Below are positions 10,291 through 19,739 of a stretch of DNA of 64,000 nt, in pieces. This stretch comes from an uncultured Tenacibaculum sp. (GTDB taxonomy: Bacteria; Bacteroidota; Bacteroidia; Flavobacteriales; Flavobacteriaceae). The position numbers were made by a program, and so were the translations under genes. The notes beneath the pieces are model-generated. The model was not told the origin of the DNA, searched no databases, and saw only the letters and a program-made list of their open reading frames with translations. Position 1 is the stretch's first letter; every line of letters begins with the position of its first letter. The stretch covers positions 62,001 through 126,000 of the forward strand of contig NZ_CANMLT010000002.1 of the NCBI RefSeq assembly GCF_947498805.1, given 5' to 3'.

Positions 10291-10356
10291 GGTTTAAATA
10301 AATCATAAAAAATATAAAATACACAATTACATTCGAGTAATTGTGTATTTTAGTTT

Positions 10357-11622
10357 TTGATTATGAGAAATATACTATATACACTACTGTTTTTACTTTC
10401 TTCAAATACCATTTGGGCATCTTTTATTTATGTTCCAATGAGTCATGATAATCAAAAAAATCATTTAAAGGCATATGGAATTGTGTATTACGCATTACAA
10501 AATGGTTTGAAGGCAAAATGGTTGTTGAATTATGATGGGGGGGCGTTTTTGATTGAGAATAATCAATCTGTAGAAAATGAGTGTAAAATTAGAGGAGTTT
10601 CCTATCAGGTAATTTCTGATACAAGATCTAAGCTAATTTTAGAAGAAATTTCTTCACCTTCTAAAAATCAAGAAGCGGTAACTTTAGAAAAGGCACCAAA
10701 GATAGCCGTATATTCTCCAAAAGATAAAATGCCTTGGGATGACGCTGTAACTATGGTATTAACGTATGCTGAGATACCTTTTGATGTGATTTATGATGAG
10801 GAAGTATTAAATGATAAGTTGTTATTGTATGAATGGCTACACTTACATCATGAAGATTTTACTGGACAGTATGGACGTTTTTATGGAGCGTTTAGAACAG
10901 CACCTTGGTATATTCAACAAAAGAAAGATGCAGAGGCTTTAGCTACAAAATTAGGCTATTCTAAAGTATCTACAGAAAAGGGAGCTGTAGCTAAAAAGAT
11001 ACGAGACTATGTAATTGGAGGTGGATTTATGTTTGCGATGTGTTCGGCAACGGATAGTTTTGATATTGCGTTAGCAGCAGATGGTGTTGATATTTGTGAA
11101 ACCATGTTTGATGGTGACCCTTCAGAACCAAATTATCAATCAAAAATAGATTACAGTAAAACGTTAGCTTTTAAAGATTTTGAATTGATTAGAAATCCAA
11201 CTACATATGAATTTTCTTCTATAGATATGACAAGAAAAAGAAGAATTAAAAAAGAGTCGGATTATTTTTCTTTAAAAGAATTTTCAGCAAAATGGGATCA
11301 AGTTCCAACAATGCTGACTCAGAATCATACTTTATTAGTAAAAGCTTTTATGGGACAAACTACTTCGTTTGATCCAAATACCATTAAGTCGACCATAATT
11401 GTTTTAGGAGAAAATAAAAACAATGGAGAAGGACGCTATATACATGGTACTAAAGGAAAAGGAATGTTTACTTTTTATGGAGGACATGATCCTGAAGACT
11501 ATCAGCATAGAGTAGGAGATCCAAAAACAGAACTAGATTTACATCCTACTTCACCAGGATATCGTTTGATTTTAAATAACGTTTTATTTCCTGCTGCAAA
11601 GAAGAAAAAGCAAAAAACTTAA
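10357..11622 (+). CDS. Secreted/periplasmic protein of the family often labelled 'asparagine synthetase B' in Bacteroidota; function uncertain
   Basis: Signal peptide; ASFIYVPMSHDNQKNHLKAYGI; amidotransferase-like GGGFMFAMCSATD; no recognisable AsnB ATP-pyrophosphatase motif. Confidence 0.6.
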   Translation: MIMRNILYTLLFLLSSNTIWASFIYVPMSHDNQKNHLKAYGIVYYALQNGLKAKWLLNYDGGAFLIENNQSVENECKIRGVSYQVISDTRSKLILEEISSPSKNQEAVTLEKAPKIAVYSPKDKMPWDDAVTMVLTYAEIPFDVIYDEEVLNDKLLLYEWLHLHHEDFTGQYGRFYGAFRTAPWYIQQKKDAEALATKLGYSKVSTEKGAVAKKIRDYVIGGGFMFAMCSATDSFDIALAADGVDICETMFDGDPSEPNYQSKIDYSKTLAFKDFELIRNPTTYEFSSIDMTRKRRIKKESDYFSLKEFSAKWDQVPTMLTQNHTLLVKAFMGQTTSFDPNTIKSTIIVLGENKNNGEGRYIHGTKGKGMFTFYGGHDPEDYQHRVGDPKTELDLHPTSPGYRLILNNVLFPAAKKKKQKT

Positions 11623-11663
11623 GCTTATATGTAGCCTTCATATTAGCTACAAAAACTCTAAAT

Positions 11664-11699
11664 AAAAAAGGTTAAAGCATCATAGCTTTAACCTTTTTT
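11664..11699. terminator. Bidirectional terminator between convergent genes
   Basis: AAAAAAGGTTAAAGC-ATCATA-GCTTTAACCTTTTTT. Confidence 0.85.
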
Positions 11700-11721
11700 C
11701 ATTTGTGATCTATCTAAAATA

Positions 11722-14700
11722 TTATTTAATATCTTTTAGCATTTCAGATACAGATCGTTCTAATTGCTCATCACGACCATTATCTATCATTCCTGGCATA
11801 TTTTTTACTTTAATCATAGGTTCAGTTTGATTATTCTCCATCCATCTTCCAGACTTATCTTTAGCACTTACAGGTACAACTCCCCAGTAACTTCCATTCG
11901 GCAAGCCTTCCCATCCTGCAAAGCTACAAGTACCAGGTACTGGCATTCCAACAGTTTTTCCAATTTTGAGGTCTGTATATCCCGAAGCATAACAATGTCC
12001 GTCTGAGTACATACTTTCATTAAAAATTGATAAGGTTGGTTTAGTCCAACGAGAAGTAGGCTCACCTCCAACTACTTTAGCTTCTGTTTCATAAGAAATA
12101 AAAGGAACTCCTGTAAAGAACATAGCTAAGTCAGCAACTAAATCACCACCACCATTAAAGCGTGTATCGATAATAATTCCTTTGCGTTCAGAAAATTTAC
12201 CCATAATATCTTTATAAATACTTCTATAAGGACCATCACTCATTCCAGGAATGTGAACATATCCTAACTTTCCATTACTTAATTTATCTACTTCCTTTTC
12301 ATTAATCTTAACCCATCTTTTATATAGCAAACGTCCTTCTTCACCTAGAGAAATGGGTTTTACAGTTATGGTTTGTTTTTCCTTAGTTTTAGAGTCTGTA
12401 ATTTCAAGCAAAACAAATTTTCCTACTTTTCTATTTAAGTACTTAGCAATGTCTTCGTCTTTATCTACCGTAACACCATCAATTTTTTCAATTAGCATGC
12501 CTGCTTTAATATCAAAAGAAGATTTATCTAGTGGTCCTCCTTTAATAATCTCATCAATTAAAATTCCATTGCCTTTATGATCATAATTCATAAAAATACC
12601 AAGCGAAGCAGTTGCATCTGCATTTTTAATCCTTGTACGATAACCAGCTCCTGCGTGAGATACATTTAATTCTCCTAACATTTCAGAAAGCATTTCAGAG
12701 AATTCAAAAGAGTTTCCAATAGAAGGTAAGTACTTTTGGTATTCTTTTTTCATCTTCTTCCAGTCAATTCCATGAAAATCTGGATGGTAAAAAATAGCAT
12801 TGGTTCTTATCCATACGTGATTAAACATAGCTTCTCTTTCAGCATGAGTGTTTAACATCATCTCACCACTAATCTTCACCGGCTTTTTACTCTTCTTAGT
12901 AGGCACTATTTTAGAAATTTTTCCTCCACTTAAAAGATATAAGTTTTTCATTTTTTTATCCCATTGTAAAGATCCAAAATTGGCATTTAACTTCATTACC
13001 ATTTTAGTTTCCTTCGTACGTAAATTAGTACTCCAAAGGTTCATTTTTCCTTCAAAACGAGCTAAATAGTATAAAACATCTCCTTTTTTAGAAAGTACTG
13101 CATCACCAAGGCTAGAAGAGTGTATGGTTAATCGTTTTGTTCGATCTTTCATACTATCCCAATCAAAAGTAAGTGGTTTTACTTTCTTCTTGTCTTTATC
13201 TTTTTTCTTGCCTTTTTTATCCTTCTTATCAGCGTCCTTTTTCTTTTTCTCCTTTTTTTCTAAAGCTTTGATAGTTTCCATTAACTTAAACTCTTCATCA
13301 CTAAGGTTAAATTCATCCCAAGCCTTTTGTGTAAAGAACATACTATAAACATCGGTTTGAGATCGCCCGCTAGTAGCATAAGATTTTAATCCATTCCTAT
13401 TACTAAACCACAACATTTGTTTCCCTCCATTAATCCATTTGGGAGCATAATCACTATATCCACTTTCTGTTAAGTTTATTCGCTTAGAACCATCTGCCGC
13501 CATTAACAAAACTTCATTATTACTTAACGTTTTACTCCATCCAACTAATAACCATTTACTATCTGGACTCCATGTAAAATATTTGTCTCCATCGCTCATA
13601 TGGAATAAATCTTTAGGAGTTAATAAAGTAACCTGCTTTTTAGTTTTTAGATCCATAACCTTTAATGTACGTCTTCCTTCAACAAAAGCTATTTTAGAAC
13701 TATCTGGAGAGAATTCAGGTAAATAATTATCAAGCTTATTTTCAATAACAGGAGATTCTTTAACTAAGGTAGCTGCAAAAAAGAAAGGCTCTTCTTTTCT
13801 TACTTTTTCAGTTTTATAAATACTCCACTTTCCATTTCTTTCACTACTATACACTACTGATTTTCCATCAGGTGTCCAGGTTACAAAACGCTCTCTTTCT
13901 GGTGTGTTGGTTAATCTTTTAGTAAAAGATTCATTTACAGAGGTAACAAATACTTCTCCTCTAGAAATAAAAGCGATTTCTTTTCCATTTGGAGATATTG
14001 CCATTTCATTAACGCCTCCGTTAATAGATACAAATTTATCGTTGTTATCTTTGCTTTGAGTTCTTATAATAACATTCACTTTTGAAGGCTTTTCACCTTC
14101 TTTCATGGTGTATAATTCACCGTCATATCCGAAACTCAAGATATTATTTCCCATACTTAGAAAGCGCACAGGGTGTAATTTGAAATTGGTTAACTGCTCA
14201 TCTTGATTAGAATTACTAATATTCATTTTATGAACATTAAACGTTCCACTTTTTTCGCTTAAATAATACATGCTTTTTTCATCTTGTGAAAATATAGGAT
14301 GTCTATCTTCTCCTTCGAAAGAAGTAATCATTTTATGAGTATTACTCTTAGTGTCATAACTCCAAATATCTCTAGTAATAGATGATTTATGGTGTTTACG
14401 CCATTCATTTTCACCACCTTTTTTATCATGATACAACATTGTACCACCATTTTTAGATACTTGAACATATTCTGCTGGTAGTGTTAATAATTGACTAACA
14501 CGTCCTGCCGATGTTGGTACACTATATAGTTCTGGCTGTGATTTTGTAGGGTATTGTCTATGTTTTACATCATCTTGTCGTTGTGCTCCGAAAATAACAT
14601 TTTGATTGTCTGCTGAAAAAGAAAATGGAATTTCATCATTAGAGTGAAATGTTAACCTTTTCGCTTCACCACCTCTAGCATCCATTATATATACATCAAA

Positions 14701-14955
14701 ATTTCCATAACGATTAGAGGCAAATGCAATTGTTTTACTGTCTTTACTCCAAATGGCTTTATAATCGTGAGCCGTATGAAAAGTCAATTGAGTTGCATTA
14801 CCACCAGCTGAAGGAACTTTATATAAATCACCTTTATAGGTGAAAACTATCTCTTTTCCATCGGGGGATATTGAGGAGTGTCTCAGCCAATTAGGATTCT
14901 CTTGAGAGAAGAGCTGAAATGTTAAAAATGTAAATAATATTGATAGGTGTTTCAT
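11722..14955 (-). CDS. Tricorn-like S41 family peptidase (beta-propeller + PDZ + S41 domain)
   Basis: Signal peptide, TolB/PD40 repeats (SPDGKEIVFTYKGDLYKVP), PDZ region, S41 region (GIIIDTRFNGGGDLVADLAMFF), Lys/Asp-rich linker. Confidence 0.9.
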   Translation of the reverse strand: MKHLSILFTFLTFQLFSQENPNWLRHSSISPDGKEIVFTYKGDLYKVPSAGGNATQLTFHTAHDYKAIWSKDSKTIAFASNRYGNFDVYIMDARGGEAKRLTFHSNDEIPFSFSADNQNVIFGAQRQDDVKHRQYPTKSQPELYSVPTSAGRVSQLLTLPAEYVQVSKNGGTMLYHDKKGGENEWRKHHKSSITRDIWSYDTKSNTHKMITSFEGEDRHPIFSQDEKSMYYLSEKSGTFNVHKMNISNSNQDEQLTNFKLHPVRFLSMGNNILSFGYDGELYTMKEGEKPSKVNVIIRTQSKDNNDKFVSINGGVNEMAISPNGKEIAFISRGEVFVTSVNESFTKRLTNTPERERFVTWTPDGKSVVYSSERNGKWSIYKTEKVRKEEPFFFAATLVKESPVIENKLDNYLPEFSPDSSKIAFVEGRRTLKVMDLKTKKQVTLLTPKDLFHMSDGDKYFTWSPDSKWLLVGWSKTLSNNEVLLMAADGSKRINLTESGYSDYAPKWINGGKQMLWFSNRNGLKSYATSGRSQTDVYSMFFTQKAWDEFNLSDEEFKLMETIKALEKKEKKKKDADKKDKKGKKKDKDKKKVKPLTFDWDSMKDRTKRLTIHSSSLGDAVLSKKGDVLYYLARFEGKMNLWSTNLRTKETKMVMKLNANFGSLQWDKKMKNLYLLSGGKISKIVPTKKSKKPVKISGEMMLNTHAEREAMFNHVWIRTNAIFYHPDFHGIDWKKMKKEYQKYLPSIGNSFEFSEMLSEMLGELNVSHAGAGYRTRIKNADATASLGIFMNYDHKGNGILIDEIIKGGPLDKSSFDIKAGMLIEKIDGVTVDKDEDIAKYLNRKVGKFVLLEITDSKTKEKQTITVKPISLGEEGRLLYKRWVKINEKEVDKLSNGKLGYVHIPGMSDGPYRSIYKDIMGKFSERKGIIIDTRFNGGGDLVADLAMFFTGVPFISYETEAKVVGGEPTSRWTKPTLSIFNESMYSDGHCYASGYTDLKIGKTVGMPVPGTCSFAGWEGLPNGSYWGVVPVSAKDKSGRWMENNQTEPMIKVKNMPGMIDNGRDEQLERSVSEMLKDIK

Positions 14956-15275
14956 TCTGATAAATTTTTGAGCAATCTACTAAATTGCAAAATCTAATTA
15001 TGTTAATATAAGTTAAAATGAAACTTGATTTTTTTTCTTTTGTAAGAAGATTAAAAAGGCTTTGATTTATAGTTGGTTAGATGTTTTTATAACTCTGTTT
15101 TCATAAAAGTCGACTAAAATATTTTGTTTTATTGGGTAACAAATGGGGCTTTGGGGCACGTATTTGAAAAAGGGTTCGATATAACTTATAGTAAAGAAAA
15201 CAAACGAAGGGAAAATTTGAACGAAAAAGAAAATTTTTAATATTTGAACCCTTTTCTTTTTTATTAAAAAAGTAA

Positions 15276-15306
15276 TTGGCAATTGTTTTATAAACTGTTA
15301 CTTTTG
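15276..15306 (+). promoter_or_regulatory. Bacteroidota promoter for transketolase N-subunit gene
   Basis: TTG (15276-15278) -20 nt- TACTTTTG (15299-15306). Confidence 0.6.
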
Positions 15307-15327
15307 TCGGTATAAAATGAAATAAAA

Positions 15328-16173
15328 ATGCCAACAACACAACAACTACAAGATTTTACACAACAAGTTCGTAGAGATATCGTACGTATGGTACATGCTG
15401 TAAATTCAGGACATCCAGGAGGTTCTTTAGGATGTGCAGAGTTTTTAACATGTTTATATCAAGATATAATGAGTTATTCTACTGATTTTGATATGGATGG
15501 TAAAAATGAAGATGTATTCTTTTTATCAAATGGTCATATTTCACCAGTATTTTATAGTGTTTTATCTCGTAGTGGATATTTTCCAGTAGCAGAATTAGCA
15601 ACTTTTAGGAAATTAGATTCTCGTTTACAAGGACACCCAACAACGCATGAACACTTACCAGGAATTAGAATTGCATCGGGTTCTTTAGGACAAGGAATGA
15701 GTGTAGCTATAGGAACTGCGGAAGCAAAGAAGTTAAATGGAGATGATAAAATTGTATATTCTTTACACGGAGATGGAGAATTACAAGAAGGTCAAATTTG
15801 GGAGGCAGCAATGTATGCTTCAGCAAAGAAAGTAGATAACTTAATTGCAACTGTTGATTTAAACGAAAAGCAAATTGATGGTACTACAGATGAAGTATTA
15901 GCAATGGGTAGCTTAAGAGCAAAGTTTGAGGCTTTTGGTTGGGATGTTTTAGATATTAAAGAAGGAAATGATATAGATGCTGTTTTAAAGGGAATGGCAG
16001 AGGCAAAAGCTAAAACAGGAAAAGGAAAACCAGTATGTGTGTTATTACATACAGAAATGGGAAATGGAGTTGATTTTATGATGCATACTCATGCTTGGCA
16101 TGGTAAGGCACCAAATGATGAACAATTAGAAGAAGCCTTAGCTCAAAATCCTGAAACGTTAGGAGATTACTAA
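15328..16173 (+). CDS. Transketolase, N-terminal (TPP-binding) subunit
   Basis: 281 aa; HAVNSGHPGGSLGCAEFL…GSLGQGMSVAIG…GDGELQEGQIWEAAMYA; ends before pyrimidine-binding/C-terminal domains. Confidence 0.92.
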   Translation: MPTTQQLQDFTQQVRRDIVRMVHAVNSGHPGGSLGCAEFLTCLYQDIMSYSTDFDMDGKNEDVFFLSNGHISPVFYSVLSRSGYFPVAELATFRKLDSRLQGHPTTHEHLPGIRIASGSLGQGMSVAIGTAEAKKLNGDDKIVYSLHGDGELQEGQIWEAAMYASAKKVDNLIATVDLNEKQIDGTTDEVLAMGSLRAKFEAFGWDVLDIKEGNDIDAVLKGMAEAKAKTGKGKPVCVLLHTEMGNGVDFMMHTHAWHGKAPNDEQLEEALAQNPETLGDY

Positions 16174-16192
16174 GAATCAAATAGATAAATAT

Positions 16193-16218
16193 AAATCCCA
16201 CCTCGGTGGGATTTTTTT
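16193..16218 (+). terminator. Rho-independent terminator
   Basis: AAATCCCACC-TC-GGTGGGATTT then T-run. Confidence 0.85.
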
Positions 16219-16293
16219 ATGATTTTATTCACATTTAAGCGTAAGTAATACAGTAAATTTACGTCAGTAACCTTAATAAATTTAGAAAGAAAT

Positions 16294-17424
16294 ATGAAAA
16301 TAGGTATTGTATGTTATCCTACTTTTGGAGGTAGTGGAGTAGTAGCTACCGAATTAGGAATGGCTTTGGCGGATAAAGGTCATGAAGTACATTTTATAAC
16401 CTATAATCAACCTGTTAGATTAGATTTCTTTTCTCACCGATTACATTTTCATGAAGTAGTTTTAGAAGAATATCCACTATTTCAATACCAACCTTATGAA
16501 TTGGCCCTATCCAGTAAAATGGTAGAAGTAGCAGAAAAGCATGGACTAGAAATATTACATGTACACTATGCTATTCCGCATGCTTATGCAGCCTATATGG
16601 CGAAACAAATGTTAAAGGAAAAAGGGATTAATATTAAGGTTATTACTACACTACATGGTACAGATATTACCTTAGTAGGAAGTCATCCTACTTATAAGAC
16701 AGCGGTTGAATTTAGTATTAATAATTCAGATGAAGTAACTACGGTATCAAACAGCTTAAAAGAAGATACGTTACGTCTTTTTAATATTAAGAAAGAAATT
16801 AAAGTAGTGTATAATTTTATTGATGGAGAAAAGTATGAAAAGGCACATCAAGCAGAATGTAAAAGAATTGGTTTAGCGCAACCTGAAGAACGAATTTTAA
16901 CGCACATAAGTAATTTTAGACCGGTTAAAAGAACAGAAGATGTTGTTAGAATATTTAATAGGGTTCAAAAGGAAATACCTTCTAAACTTTTAATGGTAGG
17001 AGATGGACCAGATCGTTTAAAAACAGAAAATTTAGTAAAAGAACTTGGAATTGAAGATAAAGTGTTGTTTTTAGGAAATAGTACAGAAGTAGCTAAAATC
17101 TTATGTTATTCTGATGTTTTCTTATTACCATCTGAAACTGAAAGTTTTGGTTTAGCAGCTTTAGAAGCAATGGCAGCTAGTACACCTGTTATTTCTACAA
17201 ATGCAGGAGGTTTATCTGAAGTAAATGTAGGCGGGAAAACAGGGTACTTAAGTAATGTAGGAGAGGTAGAGGAAATGGCCGATAATGCCATTAAAATATT
17301 AAAGAATGATGAAACTCTTGAGTCTTTTAAGAGACGAGCTAAAGAGCACATAAAATTATTTACTTTAGAAAACATCTTACCAGTATACGAAGAGATTTAT
17401 AAAATTTGTTCACCGACTTATTAA
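16294..17424 (+). CDS. bshA: N-acetyl-alpha-D-glucosaminyl L-malate synthase (bacillithiol biosynthesis GT4)
   Basis: MKIGIVCYPTFGGSGVVATELGMALADKGHEVHFI…HVHYAIPHA…ESFGLAALEAMA. Confidence 0.92.
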   Translation: MKIGIVCYPTFGGSGVVATELGMALADKGHEVHFITYNQPVRLDFFSHRLHFHEVVLEEYPLFQYQPYELALSSKMVEVAEKHGLEILHVHYAIPHAYAAYMAKQMLKEKGINIKVITTLHGTDITLVGSHPTYKTAVEFSINNSDEVTTVSNSLKEDTLRLFNIKKEIKVVYNFIDGEKYEKAHQAECKRIGLAQPEERILTHISNFRPVKRTEDVVRIFNRVQKEIPSKLLMVGDGPDRLKTENLVKELGIEDKVLFLGNSTEVAKILCYSDVFLLPSETESFGLAALEAMAASTPVISTNAGGLSEVNVGGKTGYLSNVGEVEEMADNAIKILKNDETLESFKRRAKEHIKLFTLENILPVYEEIYKICSPTY

Positions 17425-17463
17425 TTAGTAAAATAATTCACTAATTAAAATATAGTATATTGC

Positions 17464-17495
17464 AAACCGTTCGAATCATCGAGCGGTTTTTTTTT
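17464..17495 (+). terminator. Rho-independent terminator after bshA
   Basis: AACCGTTCG-AATCAT-CGAGCGGTT then T-run. Confidence 0.8.
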
Positions 17496-17507
17496 GAAAT
17501 CAATAGT

Positions 17508-18803
17508 ATGTATAAAATAGGAGATAAAAAGTTAATCAATGCTTGGGCATTTTATGATTGGGCAAACTCAGTATATTCGTTAGTAATCAGTACAGCAGTT
17601 TTTCCATTGTATTATAGTGCTGTTACTGAAGGGAAATCAGTTCAATTTTTAGGGATGGAATGGGAACACCCCGATAGTTTGTACAGTTATGCATTGTCAT
17701 TCTCATTTTTAGTGGTTGCATTTATTTCTCCAATTTTATCTGGTATTGCTGATTATACTGGTAGTAAAAAGAAATTTTTAAAGTTTTTCTGCTGGTTAGG
17801 AGGACTATCAGTAATGAGCTTGTACTTTTTTGACGGAATTGATACGGTTTGGATAGGAATCTGGTTTACTATATTGGCTAGTATAGGTTTTTGGGCGAGT
17901 TGGGTGTTTTATAATGCATATCTACCAGAAATAGCTTTGCCAGAACAGCAAGATAGAGCTAGTGCTAAAGGATTTATTTATGGTTATGTAGGATCTGTAA
18001 TATTATTATTGATCAATTTAGGAATGATTATGTTTCCAGAGGCATTAGGGATTACTAAAGGTATGGCTTCTCGTATTTCTTTTGTAATGGTGGGAGTTTG
18101 GTGGATTGGTTTTGCACAAATTACTTTTAGACGTTTACCAGGAAACATTTACAATAAAAAACCTGAAGCAGATTATATCTGGAAAGGATATAAAGAATTA
18201 CAAATAGTATTTAAAGAAGTACTAAATTATCCTACGCTTAAGCGTTATTTAGTGGCTTTTTTCTTGTTGAGTATTGGAGTACAGACCATTATTTTAATGG
18301 CGGCAATCTTTGGTTCTTCTGAATTAGGACTGTCTTCTACGAGTTTAATTGTAACAATCTTATTGGTACAAATAGTTGCTATTGCAGGTGCATATTTCTT
18401 TTCAAGATTATCTGATAAGTATGGTAACTTTACAGCTTTAAAAATTACCATTGCCATATGGATGTTAGTATGTTTTACAGCGTTTTTATTAGATAAAAAC
18501 CAAGAGAATGTAGCAACGTATTTTTATGGGTTAGGAGGGCTTCTAGGACTTGTACAAGGGGCTATTCAATCTTTATCAAGATCTACGTACTCTAAATTAT
18601 TGCCAGAAACAGAAGATCATGCAACATATTTCAGTTTTTATGATGTAACAGAGAAAATTGCAATTGTACTTGGAACAGCTGTTTATGGGCTATTATATGC
18701 AATTACAGATTCAATGCAATGGAGTGTACTATGTTTAGCTGTATTCTTTTTAGCTTCTTTTATTATCTTAAGTACATTAAAGAAAACAAAATATGTGGAA
18801 TAG
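17508..18803 (+). CDS. MFS transporter, UMF1-type
   Basis: 12-TM protein; INAWAFYDWANSVYSLVISTAVFP; ATG at 17508 preferred because the upstream TTG start lies inside the bshA terminator. Confidence 0.88.
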   Translation: MYKIGDKKLINAWAFYDWANSVYSLVISTAVFPLYYSAVTEGKSVQFLGMEWEHPDSLYSYALSFSFLVVAFISPILSGIADYTGSKKKFLKFFCWLGGLSVMSLYFFDGIDTVWIGIWFTILASIGFWASWVFYNAYLPEIALPEQQDRASAKGFIYGYVGSVILLLINLGMIMFPEALGITKGMASRISFVMVGVWWIGFAQITFRRLPGNIYNKKPEADYIWKGYKELQIVFKEVLNYPTLKRYLVAFFLLSIGVQTIILMAAIFGSSELGLSSTSLIVTILLVQIVAIAGAYFFSRLSDKYGNFTALKITIAIWMLVCFTAFLLDKNQENVATYFYGLGGLLGLVQGAIQSLSRSTYSKLLPETEDHATYFSFYDVTEKIAIVLGTAVYGLLYAITDSMQWSVLCLAVFFLASFIILSTLKKTKYVE

Positions 18804-18806
18804 AAA

Positions 18807-19538
18807 CTAGTGTTGATAGTTTCTAATATCGAAAATAGCGCCTGAATCTAAGTAATTTGTAGTATCTATTGTGTAAATAGTATTTGCAACATATTCGGGA
18901 GTATATAGCTCATTGTTTTCTTTTAAATCAATAAAGCGTTGTAGGTTTTTAAAGTCAGCTTTATCTGTACTTCGAATTTGAGTTTGCATATTGGTGTCAA
19001 CTACTCCTGGATATAACGAAACGCATTTTACACCATTTTCTAAATCGTTTTGTTCGGCTGCTATTGCTTTTGTCATCATATCGATTGCAGCTTTAGAAGT
19101 ACAATAAATACTCCAACCTTCATAGGGGTTGGTAGCCGCTCCAGATGAAATATTGATAATTTGTTTTTTACAGGATAATTTTTGAGTAAGTTTTATAAAC
19201 AAACTATTTAAAACTAGGGGGGTAGTGGTGTTTAATTGTATGGTTTTGGCTATGTCATCTGTGGCAATATTCTCTAGGTTAGAAATAGTACCCAATCTAC
19301 CTGCATTATTTACCAATGTAATTGAGCTTATTTCAATAGTATCTAACTCATCAAATAACATTTTAAAAGCATGGTGTGTTGCCTTTACATCTGATAAATC
19401 AACGGAAATCTGAGTAACATTTTCAATGTCTGTAATACTTCTAGAAATTGAATATACTTTATGGCCTTCAGCGGCATATTTTTTTACCAATCCTAAACCG
19501 ATTCCTTTGCTTCCTCCAGTAATAAAAATGATGTTCAT
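18807..19538 (-). CDS. SDR family oxidoreductase
   Basis: MNIIFITGGSKGIGLGLVKKYA (Rossmann), NNAG, YCTSKAAIDMM; start re-set to 19538. Confidence 0.9.
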   Translation of the reverse strand: MNIIFITGGSKGIGLGLVKKYAAEGHKVYSISRSITDIENVTQISVDLSDVKATHHAFKMLFDELDTIEISSITLVNNAGRLGTISNLENIATDDIAKTIQLNTTTPLVLNSLFIKLTQKLSCKKQIINISSGAATNPYEGWSIYCTSKAAIDMMTKAIAAEQNDLENGVKCVSLYPGVVDTNMQTQIRSTDKADFKNLQRFIDLKENNELYTPEYVANTIYTIDTTNYLDSGAIFDIRNYQH

Positions 19539-19590
19539 AAAAGCAAAAATAAGAAATAAGATGCCATAGAGAAGGATAATAAATGGAAGG

Positions 19591-19739
19591 TTATTTGAAA
19601 AACTTCTTCGAATTTTCCAATTTGATGCTATTCGAAAAACTTCTTCGAATTTTCCCAATTTGATGTTATTTGAAAAATTCTATTCAATTTTCAATTTAAA
19701 CTATTTGAAAAATTTCTTCGAATTTTTCTAATTTGATGT
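19591..19739. repeat. Tandem array of four ~38-bp units derived from the mazG 3' end
   Basis: Units 19591-19628, 19629-19666, 19667-19701 (degenerate), 19702-19739, continuing into the mazG terminus from 19740. Confidence 0.85.

Noticed and set aside
11764-13348. Plus-strand ORFs at 11764, 12353, 12848 and 13124, and minus-strand 11868-12071
   Set aside because: Shadow ORFs inside the S41/tricorn gene; Ser/Phe-rich translations typical of antisense frames
15067-15340. Overlapping minus-strand ORFs 15067-15282 and 15101-15340
   Set aside because: Low-complexity K/F-rich translations in the AT-rich promoter region of the transketolase gene; no family resemblance
17469-17477. GTTCGAATC, a tRNA T-loop-like motif
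   Set aside because: It is the 5' arm and loop of the bshA terminator hairpin (AACCGTTCG-AATCAT-CGAGCGGTT); no cloverleaf around it
17460-17507. TTG-initiated N-terminal extension of the MFS transporter
   Set aside because: Lies in the bshA terminator; ATG at 17508 gives the normal family N-terminus
19539-19658. 40-aa N-terminal extension of the SDR protein
   Set aside because: Partly translated from the mazG-derived tandem repeat; the Rossmann start MNIIFITGG at 19538 is the natural N-terminus
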